Assembly: GCF_004310665.1 (NCBI RefSeq)
Contig: NZ_SIXF01000001.1
Coordinates: forward strand, 1-64,000
DNA from: Pedobacter kyonggii
GTDB lineage: Bacteria; Bacteroidota; Bacteroidia; Sphingobacteriales; Sphingobacteriaceae
DNA length: 64,000 nucleotides
Direction of reading: 5' to 3'
The translations under genes were made by a program, and so were the position numbers. Below, piece after piece: positions 50,697 through 59,309 of the stretch. The number at the start of each line of letters is the position of its first letter. Position 1 is the first letter of the stretch. The notes beneath the pieces are model-generated. The model made no database searches. It was not told the origin of the DNA and was given only the letters and a program-made list of their open reading frames with translations.

Positions 50697-51332
50697 TTAA
50701 ATCAGCTGGTGCTCGTGCGCAAAATTCAGCAGACCAACAATTGATTTAACGCCAGTTTTACGCCATATATTTTTACGATGGGTTTCTACTGTATGTTCTG
50801 AAATAAATAGCATCTTGCCAATATCTGCAGAAGTGTATTCTTTGGCAATTAGCCTAATAATTTCTACTTCCCGGCGTGATAAAATATTCACTTCTTCTGC
50901 ATGGTTTTCACGCTGGTAACCATTAATAAATTTAGCAGTAATGGAATTTTGTATATAAGTTTCGCCGAGTATAACCTTATTAATTGCTTTATGCAGTTCG
51001 TGAAACTTTACATTTTTTAAAAGATAGCCATTTGCTCCAGACTTGATCATTTTCGAAATATTGATAAAATCATCCTGTATAGAAAGTACAATAACTTTAA
51101 TTTTGGGGAATTCTCTTTTAATCAATTTAGTTAAATCAGCTCCGACCTTCTCGCTAACACTAACATCGGCAAGCACAATATCTGGCGTTTTAGTCCTGAT
51201 CAATTGTACGGCAAGTGCAGCAGAATTGGCCTCGCCAACAACAACAATACTTTCTGAATCACTTAGAATGGATTCAACATTATCCATTAATGCATCATAA
51301 TCGTGAATTAAAAAGACCTTGATCTTTTCCAT
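50697..51332 (-). CDS. NarL/LuxR-type response regulator (orphan)
   Basis: A 211-residue two-component regulator: receiver domain (about 1-120, acidic pair in FLIHDYDALM, phosphoacceptor aspartate in DIVLADVSVSE, switch region VIVLSIQDD, KSGANGYLLK) and a C-terminal LuxR helix-turn-helix (LSRREVEIIRLIAKEYTSAD, SEHTVETHRKNIWRKTG). No histidine kinase gene is adjacent, so its sensor is unknown. The start is the ATG at 51332. Confidence 0.93.
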   Translation of the reverse strand: MEKIKVFLIHDYDALMDNVESILSDSESIVVVGEANSAALAVQLIRTKTPDIVLADVSVSEKVGADLTKLIKREFPKIKVIVLSIQDDFINISKMIKSGANGYLLKNVKFHELHKAINKVILGETYIQNSITAKFINGYQRENHAEEVNILSRREVEIIRLIAKEYTSADIGKMLFISEHTVETHRKNIWRKTGVKSIVGLLNFAHEHQLI

Positions 51333-51782
51333 AAAGTTTAGTTTAAAACGTTAATCATTTCACCAGAATTCAGGAAAAGCTTGAAGAAATTTTAAACTAA
51401 AAGTTTAACTCCTTTCAAAATCTACCCAATATTCTATCAAAAGCTTTAAATTTTATGTTTTTAACTAAGATAGGTTGCAATTTGTTTATGACATCTACAA
51501 ATGAATTAGCAACCTGCTTTTGCAGAACGGCTGAGTGAAGCCATTTGAAAATACTGTGGTTATTTCTATTGCATGTTGGGTTACGATAAGAAGCCCTTAC
51601 ATGCCTGTAATATCCATCTTTTAAAAACAGATTGAAAAATATGCTAAACAACATCAATTTCAGACCCAGAAACACAATAGTACTGCTTGAGCGCATAGTA
51701 ATAATAAGGATGATTAATTGTTTTGTTAATCTAATTTAAACAAAAATTTTATTTTGCCACTATAATTATCAATTTCTTAACA
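51333..51782. other. Intergenic region without a convincing gene
   Basis: A 93-codon frame exists on the minus strand (51415-51696), but it lacks a recognisable family or good composition and I do not call it. A terminator for the following minus-strand gene ends the region. Confidence 0.45.
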
Positions 51783-51828
51783 CAAAAAAGCGCAAGCCCA
51801 GTATTATAATTTACTGATCCTTGCGCTT
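51783..51828 (-). terminator. Terminator of the first FKBP lipoprotein gene
   Basis: AAGCGCAAG/CTTGCGCTT outer stem with an inner CAGTA/TACTG pairing and an A-run giving U-run on the minus strand, 20 nt after the stop codon. Confidence 0.82.
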
Positions 51829-51847
51829 TTATATTATGGTAAGTATT

Positions 51848-52816
51848 TTAGTTGCTTAGCGGTGCAGCCACATTTGGCTTTATAATGCCTTTCAGTTCTA
51901 CATCAAATACCAAAGGCGTAAACGGATTAATTGGTCCGCCGCCATTTTCGCCAAAACCCAATCTGGATGGCAAAATCATTTTGATCTTACCGCCAACACC
52001 GATAAGTTGGATTCCCTGGATAACTCCCTGTGGCAATTGGCCTAATGGTAAGCTACGTGGCACATATTGTACACTTTCAGAGAAAATGCCAGCTTCTTTT
52101 GCGACTTTAGCATTCGAGGTATCAAAAACATTTAATGTCCCATTCGATTTTTTATTGGTAAACTGACCTGTATAGTCCATTAATACCGTATCGGTTAAAG
52201 TTGCTCTTTCTGAATTGCCTGGAGCAAAAATTACATATTGCAGTCCAGATGGTGCAGTAGTTACCTTTAAATCATTCTCGGCAACGTATTTTGCAATTTT
52301 AGCAGGTTCTACTACTTTATTTTTTTCATTTAGCGCTTTGTACTCCGATTCAAAGAAAAGTCGTTTTTTCGCTTCAAAAATAGAATCGGGATCTTTCCCT
52401 TTATGCAATACTTTCTCGATTTTAATCGTAAAAGACGCAATGTTCGATTTTAGTCCTTTTGGCTTAGGCTGGCCTGAATATTTCTCCATCGAATCCAGAT
52501 TCAATTTAAAAACGGCACTATCTCCTTCACCAAGCAGTTTCAATCCAGAGGCTAAATCGCCTTTAAACATCGATTTACTAATGGCAAAGAAAGCAGGACG
52601 TTCATTATCATACGTATTTACCATTACCGAATCGGGATTGGTGTTGGTTTCAACCGTTTGAACACCGTTTAACTTTACATAATCGCCATCCTGAATTTTC
52701 GGCTTACCATCACTTTTATAGATCTTGTAAGTCATATCTCCCTCACCCTTTTCGAATTTGTTACAGGCAGACAGGCCTAATGCTGCTGCCAAGAGAATAA
52801 TAATTCCTTTTTTCAT
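51848..52816 (-). CDS. FKBP-type peptidyl-prolyl isomerase lipoprotein
   Basis: A 322-residue lipoprotein (lipobox LGLSAC, cysteine 18) with a helical middle (about 130-185) and a C-terminal FKBP domain: VLMDYTGQFTNK, LPQGVIQGIQLIGVGGKIKM and PSRLGFGENGGGPINPFTPL. Substitutions in the pocket suggest modest isomerase activity. It is a paralogue of the next gene (53015-54010), arranged in tandem in the same direction, and each gene has its own terminator. Probably a periplasmic or outer-membrane foldase. Confidence 0.88.
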   Translation of the reverse strand: MKKGIIILLAAALGLSACNKFEKGEGDMTYKIYKSDGKPKIQDGDYVKLNGVQTVETNTNPDSVMVNTYDNERPAFFAISKSMFKGDLASGLKLLGEGDSAVFKLNLDSMEKYSGQPKPKGLKSNIASFTIKIEKVLHKGKDPDSIFEAKKRLFFESEYKALNEKNKVVEPAKIAKYVAENDLKVTTAPSGLQYVIFAPGNSERATLTDTVLMDYTGQFTNKKSNGTLNVFDTSNAKVAKEAGIFSESVQYVPRSLPLGQLPQGVIQGIQLIGVGGKIKMILPSRLGFGENGGGPINPFTPLVFDVELKGIIKPNVAAPLSN

Positions 52817-52961
52817 TTAATATATTAATTAAAAAATCAGCCTTTAATCCATTTCGGAATGTTTGGCTATTTTATTAGATCATACAAAGATAGGCTATAA
52901 TAAGTTTTTACGGATCTTTGAAATGTTTTATTTCTTGGTTCTGCGTCAAAAAAAATGTAGG

Positions 52962-52996
52962 CAAAAAAAATCCTGCTTAAATAATTAAACAGGACT
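52962..52996 (-). terminator. Terminator of the second FKBP lipoprotein gene
   Basis: TCCTGTTTAA/TTTAAGCAGGA stem on the minus strand followed by eight T, 19 nt after the stop codon. Confidence 0.87.
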
Positions 52997-53014
52997 TTAT
53001 AATATTTTAAGAAA

Positions 53015-54010
53015 TTATTTTTTAACTACCGGTGCAGGCATTTGAACTGGAGCTGCTGCAGCTGGTTTTCCTTTAATAATATCTTTGATTTCTAAATCGA
53101 AAGCAATTGGGCTGAAAGGCATAATACCAACTTGTGGTGCGCCTTGCTCGCCGTAACCTAAGTTAGAAGGAATAATCACTTTAATTTTGCCACCTTTACC
53201 AATTAACTGTAAAGCTTCAGTAAATCCTGGGATTGTACCGCCAACTGGCATTTTTTGAGGACCATAAGGTTTACCTGGTTTAAATTCGTTTTCTGCTTTA
53301 GCCAATTTCTCATCACTTGTATCGAAGATTTTGTATTTACCATCTTTACCTTTTTTAGTTACTCTACCAGTATAATCAATTAATACAGTATCGCCTAAAG
53401 CTGGTTTTTCTGCACTGCCTGGTTTTTCTATAATGTAGTGTAATCCACTTGCAGTAGTTTTGGTTTCTAATTTAGTATCTTCTAAATAGCTTTTTAATTT
53501 AGCAGGTTCAGCAGCTTTTCTTTTTTCTGAAGCGGCTTTATAGTCAGCCTGGAAAAACTCCTGTGCTCTTTTATTAAAAGTAGAATCAGCTTCACCAGTT
53601 TTTTTCTTGAATACTTTTTCGATTTTCACCGTAAAAGTGATGTACTTATCGTTTTTGAACTGCTCTGGTTTAGGTTGTTTACTATGAAGTGCCATAGTAT
53701 CTAAGTTTACTTTAAAAGTAGCGCTATCGCCTTCTCCAAACAATGTTAAAACATCGTTCATATCACCAGCATACATTTTTTTCTGTGCAGGAAATACTGC
53801 AGGAGTTTCGCTATCGAAAGTGCTTGATAAAACTGAATCTTTATCATTTTTCTGGATAAAATTCATTTTCACGATATCGCCTTCTTTGATTTTCTCGTTA
53901 CCTGCCGAGTGGTGAATGGTATATAGTAAGCCACCAGCTCCCTTTTTCTCTTGTTTACATGCCGCTAAACCTAAAGTGGCTGCTGCTAGAATAATAATTC
54001 CCTTTTTCAT
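53015..54010 (-). CDS. FKBP-type peptidyl-prolyl isomerase lipoprotein (paralogue)
   Basis: A 331-residue lipoprotein (LGLAAC, cysteine 18) sharing the layout of the 51848-52816 product. The C-terminal FKBP domain includes VLIDYTGRVTKKGKDG, GTIPGFTEALQLIGKGGKIK and PSNLGYGEQGAPQVGIMPFS. The N-terminal MKKGIIILAAATLGLAAC is almost identical to that of the tandem partner, a sign of recent duplication. The C-terminus is Ala/Pro-rich. Role is probably general protein folding outside the cytoplasm. Confidence 0.9.
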   Translation of the reverse strand: MKKGIIILAAATLGLAACKQEKKGAGGLLYTIHHSAGNEKIKEGDIVKMNFIQKNDKDSVLSSTFDSETPAVFPAQKKMYAGDMNDVLTLFGEGDSATFKVNLDTMALHSKQPKPEQFKNDKYITFTVKIEKVFKKKTGEADSTFNKRAQEFFQADYKAASEKRKAAEPAKLKSYLEDTKLETKTTASGLHYIIEKPGSAEKPALGDTVLIDYTGRVTKKGKDGKYKIFDTSDEKLAKAENEFKPGKPYGPQKMPVGGTIPGFTEALQLIGKGGKIKVIIPSNLGYGEQGAPQVGIMPFSPIAFDLEIKDIIKGKPAAAAPVQMPAPVVKK

Positions 54011-54057
54011 TTATTTAATTTGACTTTTTTAAGTTTTTATTGTTTTATGTCTTGTGT

Positions 54058-55068
54058 TTAAGCTATCAATTGTTCTTTATATTCTGCTAATATCGTTTTA
54101 AATTCGTTTACTACATCAGCTAAGGGTTTTTCTGCTGCACCACCTGCTGCATTTCTATGGCCACCACCATTAAAATACTTTTTACAGATTTCGTTGGCCG
54201 GAAAATCGCCTGTAGACCTAACAGATAATTTAACTTTATCCGGACGCTCAATAATTAATGCGGCTAAACGGATGCCGTTAATCGACAATGCGTAGTTTAC
54301 CACCCCCTCTGTATCGCCGGTTGCGCTATGGTATTGTGCCAGTTCTTCTTTTGTAACCGAAATAATGGCGGTATTGTATTCTCTTATAACTTCTAACTTG
54401 TTAGACAGGCAATAACCCAAAAAGCGCAAACGGTTTTCGCTTGCGTTATCATATACCAATTGATGGATTTTCCAATGCTCTGCACCAAGATCTATCAGAT
54501 CAGCAGCGATACGATATACGTCGGCTGTAGCTGATGGAAAACGGAAAGATCCAGAATCGGTCATGATACCAGTGTACAAACAGGCTGCAACATCTTTATT
54601 GATGCCAGCTTTATCTTCCAATTGATTAACAATAAAATCGTAAACCAATTGCGCAGCAGCACAGGCGTTAATATCCCAGTGGCGGTAATCATCAAAATCC
54701 TCAGGTTCGAGGTGATGATCGATCATGATTTTTTTTGCTCCTGCTGCTCTAACCAATTCGCCTAATTCATTAATCCGGCTTAGGGTATTAAAATCAAGGC
54801 AAAATATGAGCGAAGCTTCATCCACCAACTTGGCAGCCTTTTCTTGCTCTTCTGTAAAAATAATTACATCGCCATTATTTGGCATCCAATGCAAAAAGGT
54901 AGGATAATCTGTTGGTGTGATTACCTTAACATGATGGCCTTTTTGAATTAAATATCCATATAACCCCAGAGATGAACCCATCGCATCGCCATCGGGTTTG
55001 TGATGCGTAGTGATCACAATTCGTTGTGGCGTAGCCAATAATGTTTTTAATTCAGTTAGTGTAAGCAT
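54058..55068 (-). CDS. DHH/DHHA1 family phosphoesterase (NrnA-like)
   Basis: A 336-residue cytoplasmic phosphoesterase that resembles NrnA, which degrades oligoribonucleotides and pAp. Metal-binding motifs are TTHHKPDGDAMGSSLGL (about residues 20-36), IFCLDFNTLSRI, MIDHHLEP with the DHH triad, and GIMTDSGSFR. The DHHA1 substrate-binding motif is CKKYFNGGGHRNAAGG near the C-terminus. I start at ATG 55068 (MLTLTELK); an upstream TTG at 55086 adds six residues. Confidence 0.9.
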   Translation of the reverse strand: MLTLTELKTLLATPQRIVITTHHKPDGDAMGSSLGLYGYLIQKGHHVKVITPTDYPTFLHWMPNNGDVIIFTEEQEKAAKLVDEASLIFCLDFNTLSRINELGELVRAAGAKKIMIDHHLEPEDFDDYRHWDINACAAAQLVYDFIVNQLEDKAGINKDVAACLYTGIMTDSGSFRFPSATADVYRIAADLIDLGAEHWKIHQLVYDNASENRLRFLGYCLSNKLEVIREYNTAIISVTKEELAQYHSATGDTEGVVNYALSINGIRLAALIIERPDKVKLSVRSTGDFPANEICKKYFNGGGHRNAAGGAAEKPLADVVNEFKTILAEYKEQLIA

Positions 55069-55219
55069 ATATTTTTTGCGCTGCAAAGCTAAGTAATTTT
55101 AATATAGGATTAAAGGATTTTAAGATTAGCCAGTTCTTATATTAAAAACAGGCTTTATTTAATATTTAAAGCACCAATACCACTATTTATGTGCCGATCT
55201 TAATCTTAAGCAATGTTTA

Positions 55220-55250
55220 TTGATTATTCATCAATTAAAACGTATTTTTG
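55220..55250 (+). promoter_or_regulatory. Promoter of ndk
   Basis: TTG at 55220-55222, 20-nt spacer, TATTTTTG at 55243-55250. The ATG lies at 55276, leaving a leader of about 20 nt. Confidence 0.7.
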
Positions 55251-55275
55251 CAAAAAAATTGATATCAAAAGCACA

Positions 55276-55695
55276 ATGAGCACTAACAGAACTTTTACCA
55301 TGATCAAGCCTGATGCAGTAGCAAACGGCCATATCGGATCGATCATTAACGACATTACCAATGCTGGTTTCAAAATCATCGCATTAAAATATACTAAACT
55401 TACAGAAGAAACTGCTGGTCAGTTTTATGCTGTTCACGCTGAGCGTCCTTTTTACAAAGATTTAGTAAGCTTTATGTCTTCAGGACCTATTGTTGCTGCT
55501 ATTTTAGAAAAAGACAATGCCATTGAAGATTTCAGAAAATTGATCGGCGCTACTAACCCAGCTGAGGCTGCAGAAGGTACAATCCGTCAGAAATATGCAA
55601 AATCAATCGATGCTAATGCGGTTCATGGTTCAGATTCTGATGAGAATGCAGAAATTGAAGGTAACTTCTTCTTCAAGGAAGACGAACGTTTCTAG
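55276..55695 (+). CDS. ndk: Nucleoside diphosphate kinase
   Basis: Transfers the gamma phosphate between nucleoside triphosphates and diphosphates through a phosphohistidine. The 139-residue protein is of normal length and shows [39 protein letters not shown] and the active-site histidine in [15 protein letters not shown]. The ATG at 55276 is chosen because the family starts here; the frame upstream overlaps the promoter. A terminator follows. Confidence 0.96.
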   Translation: MSTNRTFTMIKPDAVANGHIGSIINDITNAGFKIIALKYTKLTEETAGQFYAVHAERPFYKDLVSFMSSGPIVAAILEKDNAIEDFRKLIGATNPAEAAEGTIRQKYAKSIDANAVHGSDSDENAEIEGNFFFKEDERF

Positions 55696-55716
55696 TTTCC
55701 AACACAAGAAATTTAC

Positions 55717-55746
55717 AATAAAACCCCGAACATTCGGGGTTTTATT
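55717..55746 (+). terminator. Terminator of ndk
   Basis: AATAAAACCCCGAA/TTCGGGGTTTTATT perfect inverted repeat, 22 nt after the stop codon. Confidence 0.93.
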
Positions 55747-55827
55747 ATTTTATCTATTTTGTATCTTTCGGCCTTAAAATAATCCACCATTTTAAACCTG
55801 TTGGAATTAATTACACATAAATAATCA

Positions 55828-56601
55828 ATGAAAAGAATTTTTTTAGCGGTATGTCTATCCGGAATCACTGCTGCATCTTATGCGCAAACCAAAACAGCAG
55901 CAAAGAAACCTGTTGCAAAAAAACCAACTACAGCCGCAAGTAAAACATCAACCCTTACAGCGGGTTTAAAATCTACTTTAGATTCTACCAGTTATGCTTT
56001 CGGTACTTCTATCGGCGCGGGCCTAAAAACAACTGGCCTTTCTACCTTAAATTACGAAGTATTGTTAAAAGGCTTGAAAGATGCATTTACAGGCGGCAAG
56101 GCTATTTTAACTCAGCAGCAGGCACAACAATGTATTAATGAGGCATTAGCCAAGGCATCATCGGTAAAAAACAAAGCTGAAGAAGCAGCAAATAAAATTA
56201 AATATGCACCAATTATGAAAGAAGGACAAGATTTCTTAGAACAGAACAAAAAACGTGCAGGTGTACAAACAACTGCAAGCGGTTTACAATACGAAGTTTT
56301 AACTGCTGGTACTGGCGTTAAACCACTGGCAACCGATTCGGTATTGGTTCATTACAAAGGAACATTATTGAACGGAAAACAATTTGACAGCTCTTACGAT
56401 AGAGGCGAGCCTATCTCATTCCCTTTAAATCAGGTAATTAAAGGCTGGACAGAAGGTGTACAATTAATGCCTGCCGGTTCGAAATACAAGTTTTTCATTC
56501 CATATGATTTAGCTTACGGAGCGCGTGGTGCCGGACAGGATATTCCTCCTTACAGCACTTTAATCTTCGAAGTTGAATTGTTGAAAGTGAACGGGAAATA
56601 A
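55828..56601 (+). CDS. FkpA/Mip-like FKBP peptidyl-prolyl isomerase
   Basis: A 257-residue exported isomerase. Signal peptide MKRIFLAVCLSGITAASYAQ, then a Lys/Ala/Thr-rich spacer, the FKBP-N dimerisation helices (DSTSYAFGTSIGAGLKTTGL, then GLKDAFTGGKAILTQQQAQQ) and an FKBP-C domain (VLVHYKGTLLNGKQFDSSYD, VIKGWTEGVQLMPAGSKYKF, IPYDLAYGARG, IPPYSTLIFEVELL). Catalytic pocket residues are conserved, so it should be active in the periplasm. It probably assists folding of exported proteins together with SurA-type factors. Confidence 0.94.
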   Translation: MKRIFLAVCLSGITAASYAQTKTAAKKPVAKKPTTAASKTSTLTAGLKSTLDSTSYAFGTSIGAGLKTTGLSTLNYEVLLKGLKDAFTGGKAILTQQQAQQCINEALAKASSVKNKAEEAANKIKYAPIMKEGQDFLEQNKKRAGVQTTASGLQYEVLTAGTGVKPLATDSVLVHYKGTLLNGKQFDSSYDRGEPISFPLNQVIKGWTEGVQLMPAGSKYKFFIPYDLAYGARGAGQDIPPYSTLIFEVELLKVNGK

Positions 56602-56609
56602 GATTTGTG

Positions 56610-56641
56610 CAGCCAGATCTTACCATCTGGCTGTTTTTTTA
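56610..56641 (+). terminator. Terminator of the Mip-like FKBP gene
   Basis: CAGCCAGAT/ATCTGGCTG stem followed by TTTTTTT, 8 nt after the stop. The stem words resemble the CAGATGTTACCATCTG repeat family, so a repeat copy may have been recruited as terminator. Confidence 0.88.
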
Positions 56642-56788
56642 AACTGGGATTGAAACGGTTCTTTCAAAAAGCATGTTGAATACCGTTTCAGATGGTAACA
56701 TCTTGCACCACGATCAGGACGATTCCAGGCAAATAAGTCATTTACCAAAACTTTCTCCCGTATTCAATGTTAGCTATTACAAATTAAC

Positions 56789-56968
56789 ATGAATATGAAA
56801 AGAGCATTCCCTTTAGTACTGATCGCATTTTTATGCACTACCTTAAGCAGTTGTGAACTAGTAGAAGGTATATTTAAAGCCGGCGTTTGGGTGGGCATAA
56901 TTGTAGTTGTAGTAGTGGTTGCACTGCTGATCTGGATTTTATCGAAGATATTTGGAGGAAGGGGCTAG
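56789..56968 (+). CDS. Tiny lipoprotein with a C-terminal transmembrane helix
   Basis: A 59-residue protein beginning MNMKRAFPLVLIAFLC, with a lipobox LSSC (cysteine near residue 22), then ELVEGIFKAGVWVG and a very hydrophobic helix IIVVVVVVALLIWILSKIF. Similar small proteins in Bacteroidota are annotated, probably wrongly, as phosphatidate cytidylyltransferase. The role is unknown. It is too small for routine gene finders but has a normal ATG and good codon usage. Confidence 0.72.
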   Translation: MNMKRAFPLVLIAFLCTTLSSCELVEGIFKAGVWVGIIVVVVVVALLIWILSKIFGGRG

Positions 56969-57285
56969 TTTTTCAGTCTGTCACGTTGTCCAAAGGATCC
57001 CTACGGAGACCCTCCCGATGAATCGGGAGAGGTCGTCAAAACGCTTGAAACTAAATTTAAACAGGTCTTTTCGACAGGCTTCCATTGACAGGTTTTCAAT
57101 AGCGTGATCGTCTTTCCCGCGCAGGCGGGAATCTTAAGGCACTTGCATTACGATTCCCAATCGAGTTGGGAATGACGCCCTCTGAAAGCCTATCATCTAC
57201 AAAAAAAGTCAGTTTATATTGATTTTTATAAAATAATTATCCTTCAAAATGACGATTCTATATTAATTCTACTGCCTCGTTATGC
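56969..57285. other. Intergenic region with composite repeats
   Basis: No gene. It contains copy 2 of the TCACGTTGTCCAAAGGA repeat (56981-57090) and a hairpin pair CTTTCCCGCGCAGGCGGGAA (57110-57131) of a type also seen at 50085-50105 (GATTCCCGCCTTCGCGGGAA). Confidence 0.6.
56981..57090. repeat. Composite intergenic repeat (TCACGTTGTCCAAAGGA type), copy 2
   Basis: TCACGTTGTCCAAAGGATCC, CTACGGAGA, then an extra hairpin CTCCCGATGAATCGGGAG not present in copy 1, then CGTCAAAACGC, a TAAATTTAA core and TTTTCGACAGGCTTCC. The blocks are in the same order as 2691-2778, so the two copies differ mainly by the hairpin insertion. Confidence 0.7.
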
Positions 57286-57576
57286 CTATAAAAAGATCAT
57301 ATCGGTAATTACCACACTACCGGCGTGTTCATTAAGCTTCTGGATAATGCCCTGACGTACCATAACCAATTCATTTTTGATTACCGAAGATTCGATGCGT
57401 AGAAACAATTTCTTATCGTGAATGTAGATCTGCTTGGTTCTGTTGGCTATGGCAGTGCCCATAATCTCCGGCCAGATAGACAAGATCGAAGTTTCATCGA
57501 ATTTTCTGCGCAAACGGTATACATCCAGCATTTTGCTGATGGCATCTTTTACTGTAACATCATTGGGTTTACGCAT
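57286..57576 (-). CDS. DUF721 protein (DciA-like)
   Basis: A 96-residue DUF721 domain protein. Typical features are TVKDAISKMLDVYRLRRKFD, LSIWPEIMGTAIANRTKQIY, KKLFLRIESSVIKNELVMVR and VVITDMIFL. The proteobacterial relative DciA loads the replicative helicase. It overlaps the end of recF by 8 nt, the arrangement seen in many bacteria where recF and DUF721 genes are neighbours, so a role at replication forks is likely. Confidence 0.88.
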   Translation of the reverse strand: MRKPNDVTVKDAISKMLDVYRLRRKFDETSILSIWPEIMGTAIANRTKQIYIHDKKLFLRIESSVIKNELVMVRQGIIQKLNEHAGSVVITDMIFL

Positions 57577-58672
57577 TTTGTATAGTTCCGTTATCTACTT
57601 CGAACAAAGTTACATCAACTTCTATTTTTTCAAAAATTGATTTTACCCTTTCTCTCCCTGTATCTGTAATAAATATCTGCCCAAAATCATGGTGGGAAAC
57701 CATTTGCATTAGTTTTTGAACGCGGTTATCATCCAACTTATCAAAAATATCATCCAACAAAAGCAAAGGTTTAAATCCTTTGTTTTTGGCAAGATAAGCG
57801 TATTGAGCAATCTTCAAAGCAATTAAGAAAGATTTTTGCTGACCTTGGGAGCCAAACTTCTTTAGCGGCATGCCACTGATCACAAAAGCCAGTTCATCTT
57901 TATGGATACCGGTTGTGGTACGCTCCAGCACACGGTCTTTCTCTACCGATTTCTTTAACAGCTCTTCGAAGGTGGCCTCATTCAATTGCGATTGATAATT
58001 CAACGCTACAATTTCCCTGTTTTCGGTAAGATAGGTATAATATTGGTTAAACAGCGGAATAAACTCATCCATAAAGGCCTTACGGATAGTGAATATCTTA
58101 TTGCCGGCTACAATCAACTGCTCATCCAAAATTTCGAGCAGTGTAGGGTCGTACTTTCTGGTAATGGCGATCTGCTTTAGCAAAGCATTCCGGTTTAACA
58201 GAATGCGGTTATAGGTAATCAGTTGATCCAGATAATGTGCGTCTGTTTGCGAAATAACATTATCAATAAATTTTCTACGCTCCTCGCTGCCTTCCATAAT
58301 CAGGTTTACATCATAAGGGGAGACCATCACTACCGGAAAAAGGCCAACATGATCAGCCAGCTTATCGTATTCTTTTTTATTGCGCTTGAACTGTTTTTTT
58401 TGGTTGCGTTTTACTCCGCAGGAAATTTTTTCGTTTTTTTCGTTACGATCAAAATCGCCCTGGATCATAAAAACCTCTTCATTGGTTTTGATCTGCTGGC
58501 TATCGATGGGATTAAAGTAACTTTTACATAGACAGAGATAGTGAATGGCATCGAGCATGTTCGTTTTGCCAGAGCCATTATTACCCGTAAAAACGTTTAC
58601 CGTTTCCGAGAAATGGAGATCTGCATCGGTATAGTTCTTGAAATTTAGAAGGGTAATATTTTTTAACCACAT
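57569..58672 (-). CDS. recF: DNA replication/repair protein RecF
   Basis: SMC-like ATPase that helps load RecA at gaps. The 367-residue protein has Walker A GNNGSGKTNML at about 30-40, the ABC signature region SQGQQKSFLIALKIAQY and Walker B LLLLDDIFDKLDDNRV. Other RecF blocks: LLNFKNYTDADLHF and MVSPYDVNLIMEGSEERRKF. Length is normal. It overlaps the DUF721 gene by 8 nt. No dnaA/dnaN neighbours are present. Confidence 0.95.
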   Translation of the reverse strand: MWLKNITLLNFKNYTDADLHFSETVNVFTGNNGSGKTNMLDAIHYLCLCKSYFNPIDSQQIKTNEEVFMIQGDFDRNEKNEKISCGVKRNQKKQFKRNKKEYDKLADHVGLFPVVMVSPYDVNLIMEGSEERRKFIDNVISQTDAHYLDQLITYNRILLNRNALLKQIAITRKYDPTLLEILDEQLIVAGNKIFTIRKAFMDEFIPLFNQYYTYLTENREIVALNYQSQLNEATFEELLKKSVEKDRVLERTTTGIHKDELAFVISGMPLKKFGSQGQQKSFLIALKIAQYAYLAKNKGFKPLLLLDDIFDKLDDNRVQKLMQMVSHHDFGQIFITDTGRERVKSIFEKIEVDVTLFEVDNGTIQNA

Positions 58673-58777
58673 AAATATGTCACAAATTTACCGTTTTTTA
58701 GCCTCTTAACACCCATTGTTAAAAATAAACGTTAATAACACTTAAAAAAATTGTACTTTCATAGCAAGGAAAATTAG

Positions 58778-59185
58778 ATGGTTGCACAAAAAATGTTAGA
58801 AGGGAATGTTTTATGGTCTTACGATCATGAACTAACCAATGAAGAAAGCTCGAGCTGGGTTAAAAAAATCGCAGGTTTATTTTCGTTTTTAAAGCCAATT
58901 CACAATCACGAAGGCAATATCCTGTTGGCCTCGAATGGTCTTTTTATTACCGGAGATAAACAATTGGAACTTCCATTATCTCATATAGAAGAAGTTTACA
59001 TGGGCTTCGACGATTTATTTCCAGCTTCATCGGTAAAAAACTTCGGCGCATTCTGGCAGCCCATCAGAATCAGATCTACGGTGAGCCGCTCCGAAAGTCA
59101 AACGGTGTACCTGGTGATTAACCATACTGGTATTTTTAGCGACAACCAAACCTGGTTTAACACACTAATTAGCTTGTTGCGCTAA
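58778..59185 (+). CDS. Uncharacterised conserved-looking protein
   Basis: A 135-residue protein I cannot assign. It begins VAQKMLEGNVLWSYDHELTN and contains GNILLASNGLFITGDKQLEL, HIEEVYMGFDDLFP, and VYLVINHTGIFSDNQTWF. Strands dominate, which suggests a PH-like or lipocalin-like barrel. No signal peptide. It precedes a TPR membrane protein by 124 nt with an intervening promoter, so it is probably separate. Confidence 0.65.
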   Translation: MVAQKMLEGNVLWSYDHELTNEESSSWVKKIAGLFSFLKPIHNHEGNILLASNGLFITGDKQLELPLSHIEEVYMGFDDLFPASSVKNFGAFWQPIRIRSTVSRSESQTVYLVINHTGIFSDNQTWFNTLISLLR

Positions 59186-59254
59186 TTATCATAACGATTT
59201 TATAATCTGCTTGCTCTAAATAACTAATGTTTAATCAAATACTTCAAAATAAAG

Positions 59255-59285
59255 ATTGATACTTTGATTGAAAAATGTATTTTTG
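59255..59285 (+). promoter_or_regulatory. Promoter of the TPR membrane protein gene
   Basis: ATTG at 59255-59258, a 19-nt spacer and TATTTTTG at 59278-59285. The ATG at 59310 lies about 20 nt past the expected start site. Confidence 0.7.
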
Positions 59286-59309
59286 CAATCTTAAATTTTT
59301 TAAACAAAC

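Noticed and set aside
51415-51696. 93-codon minus-strand frame between the response regulator and the FKBP gene
   Set aside because: Atypical composition, no family, and weak upstream signals; kept as uncertain intergenic sequence.
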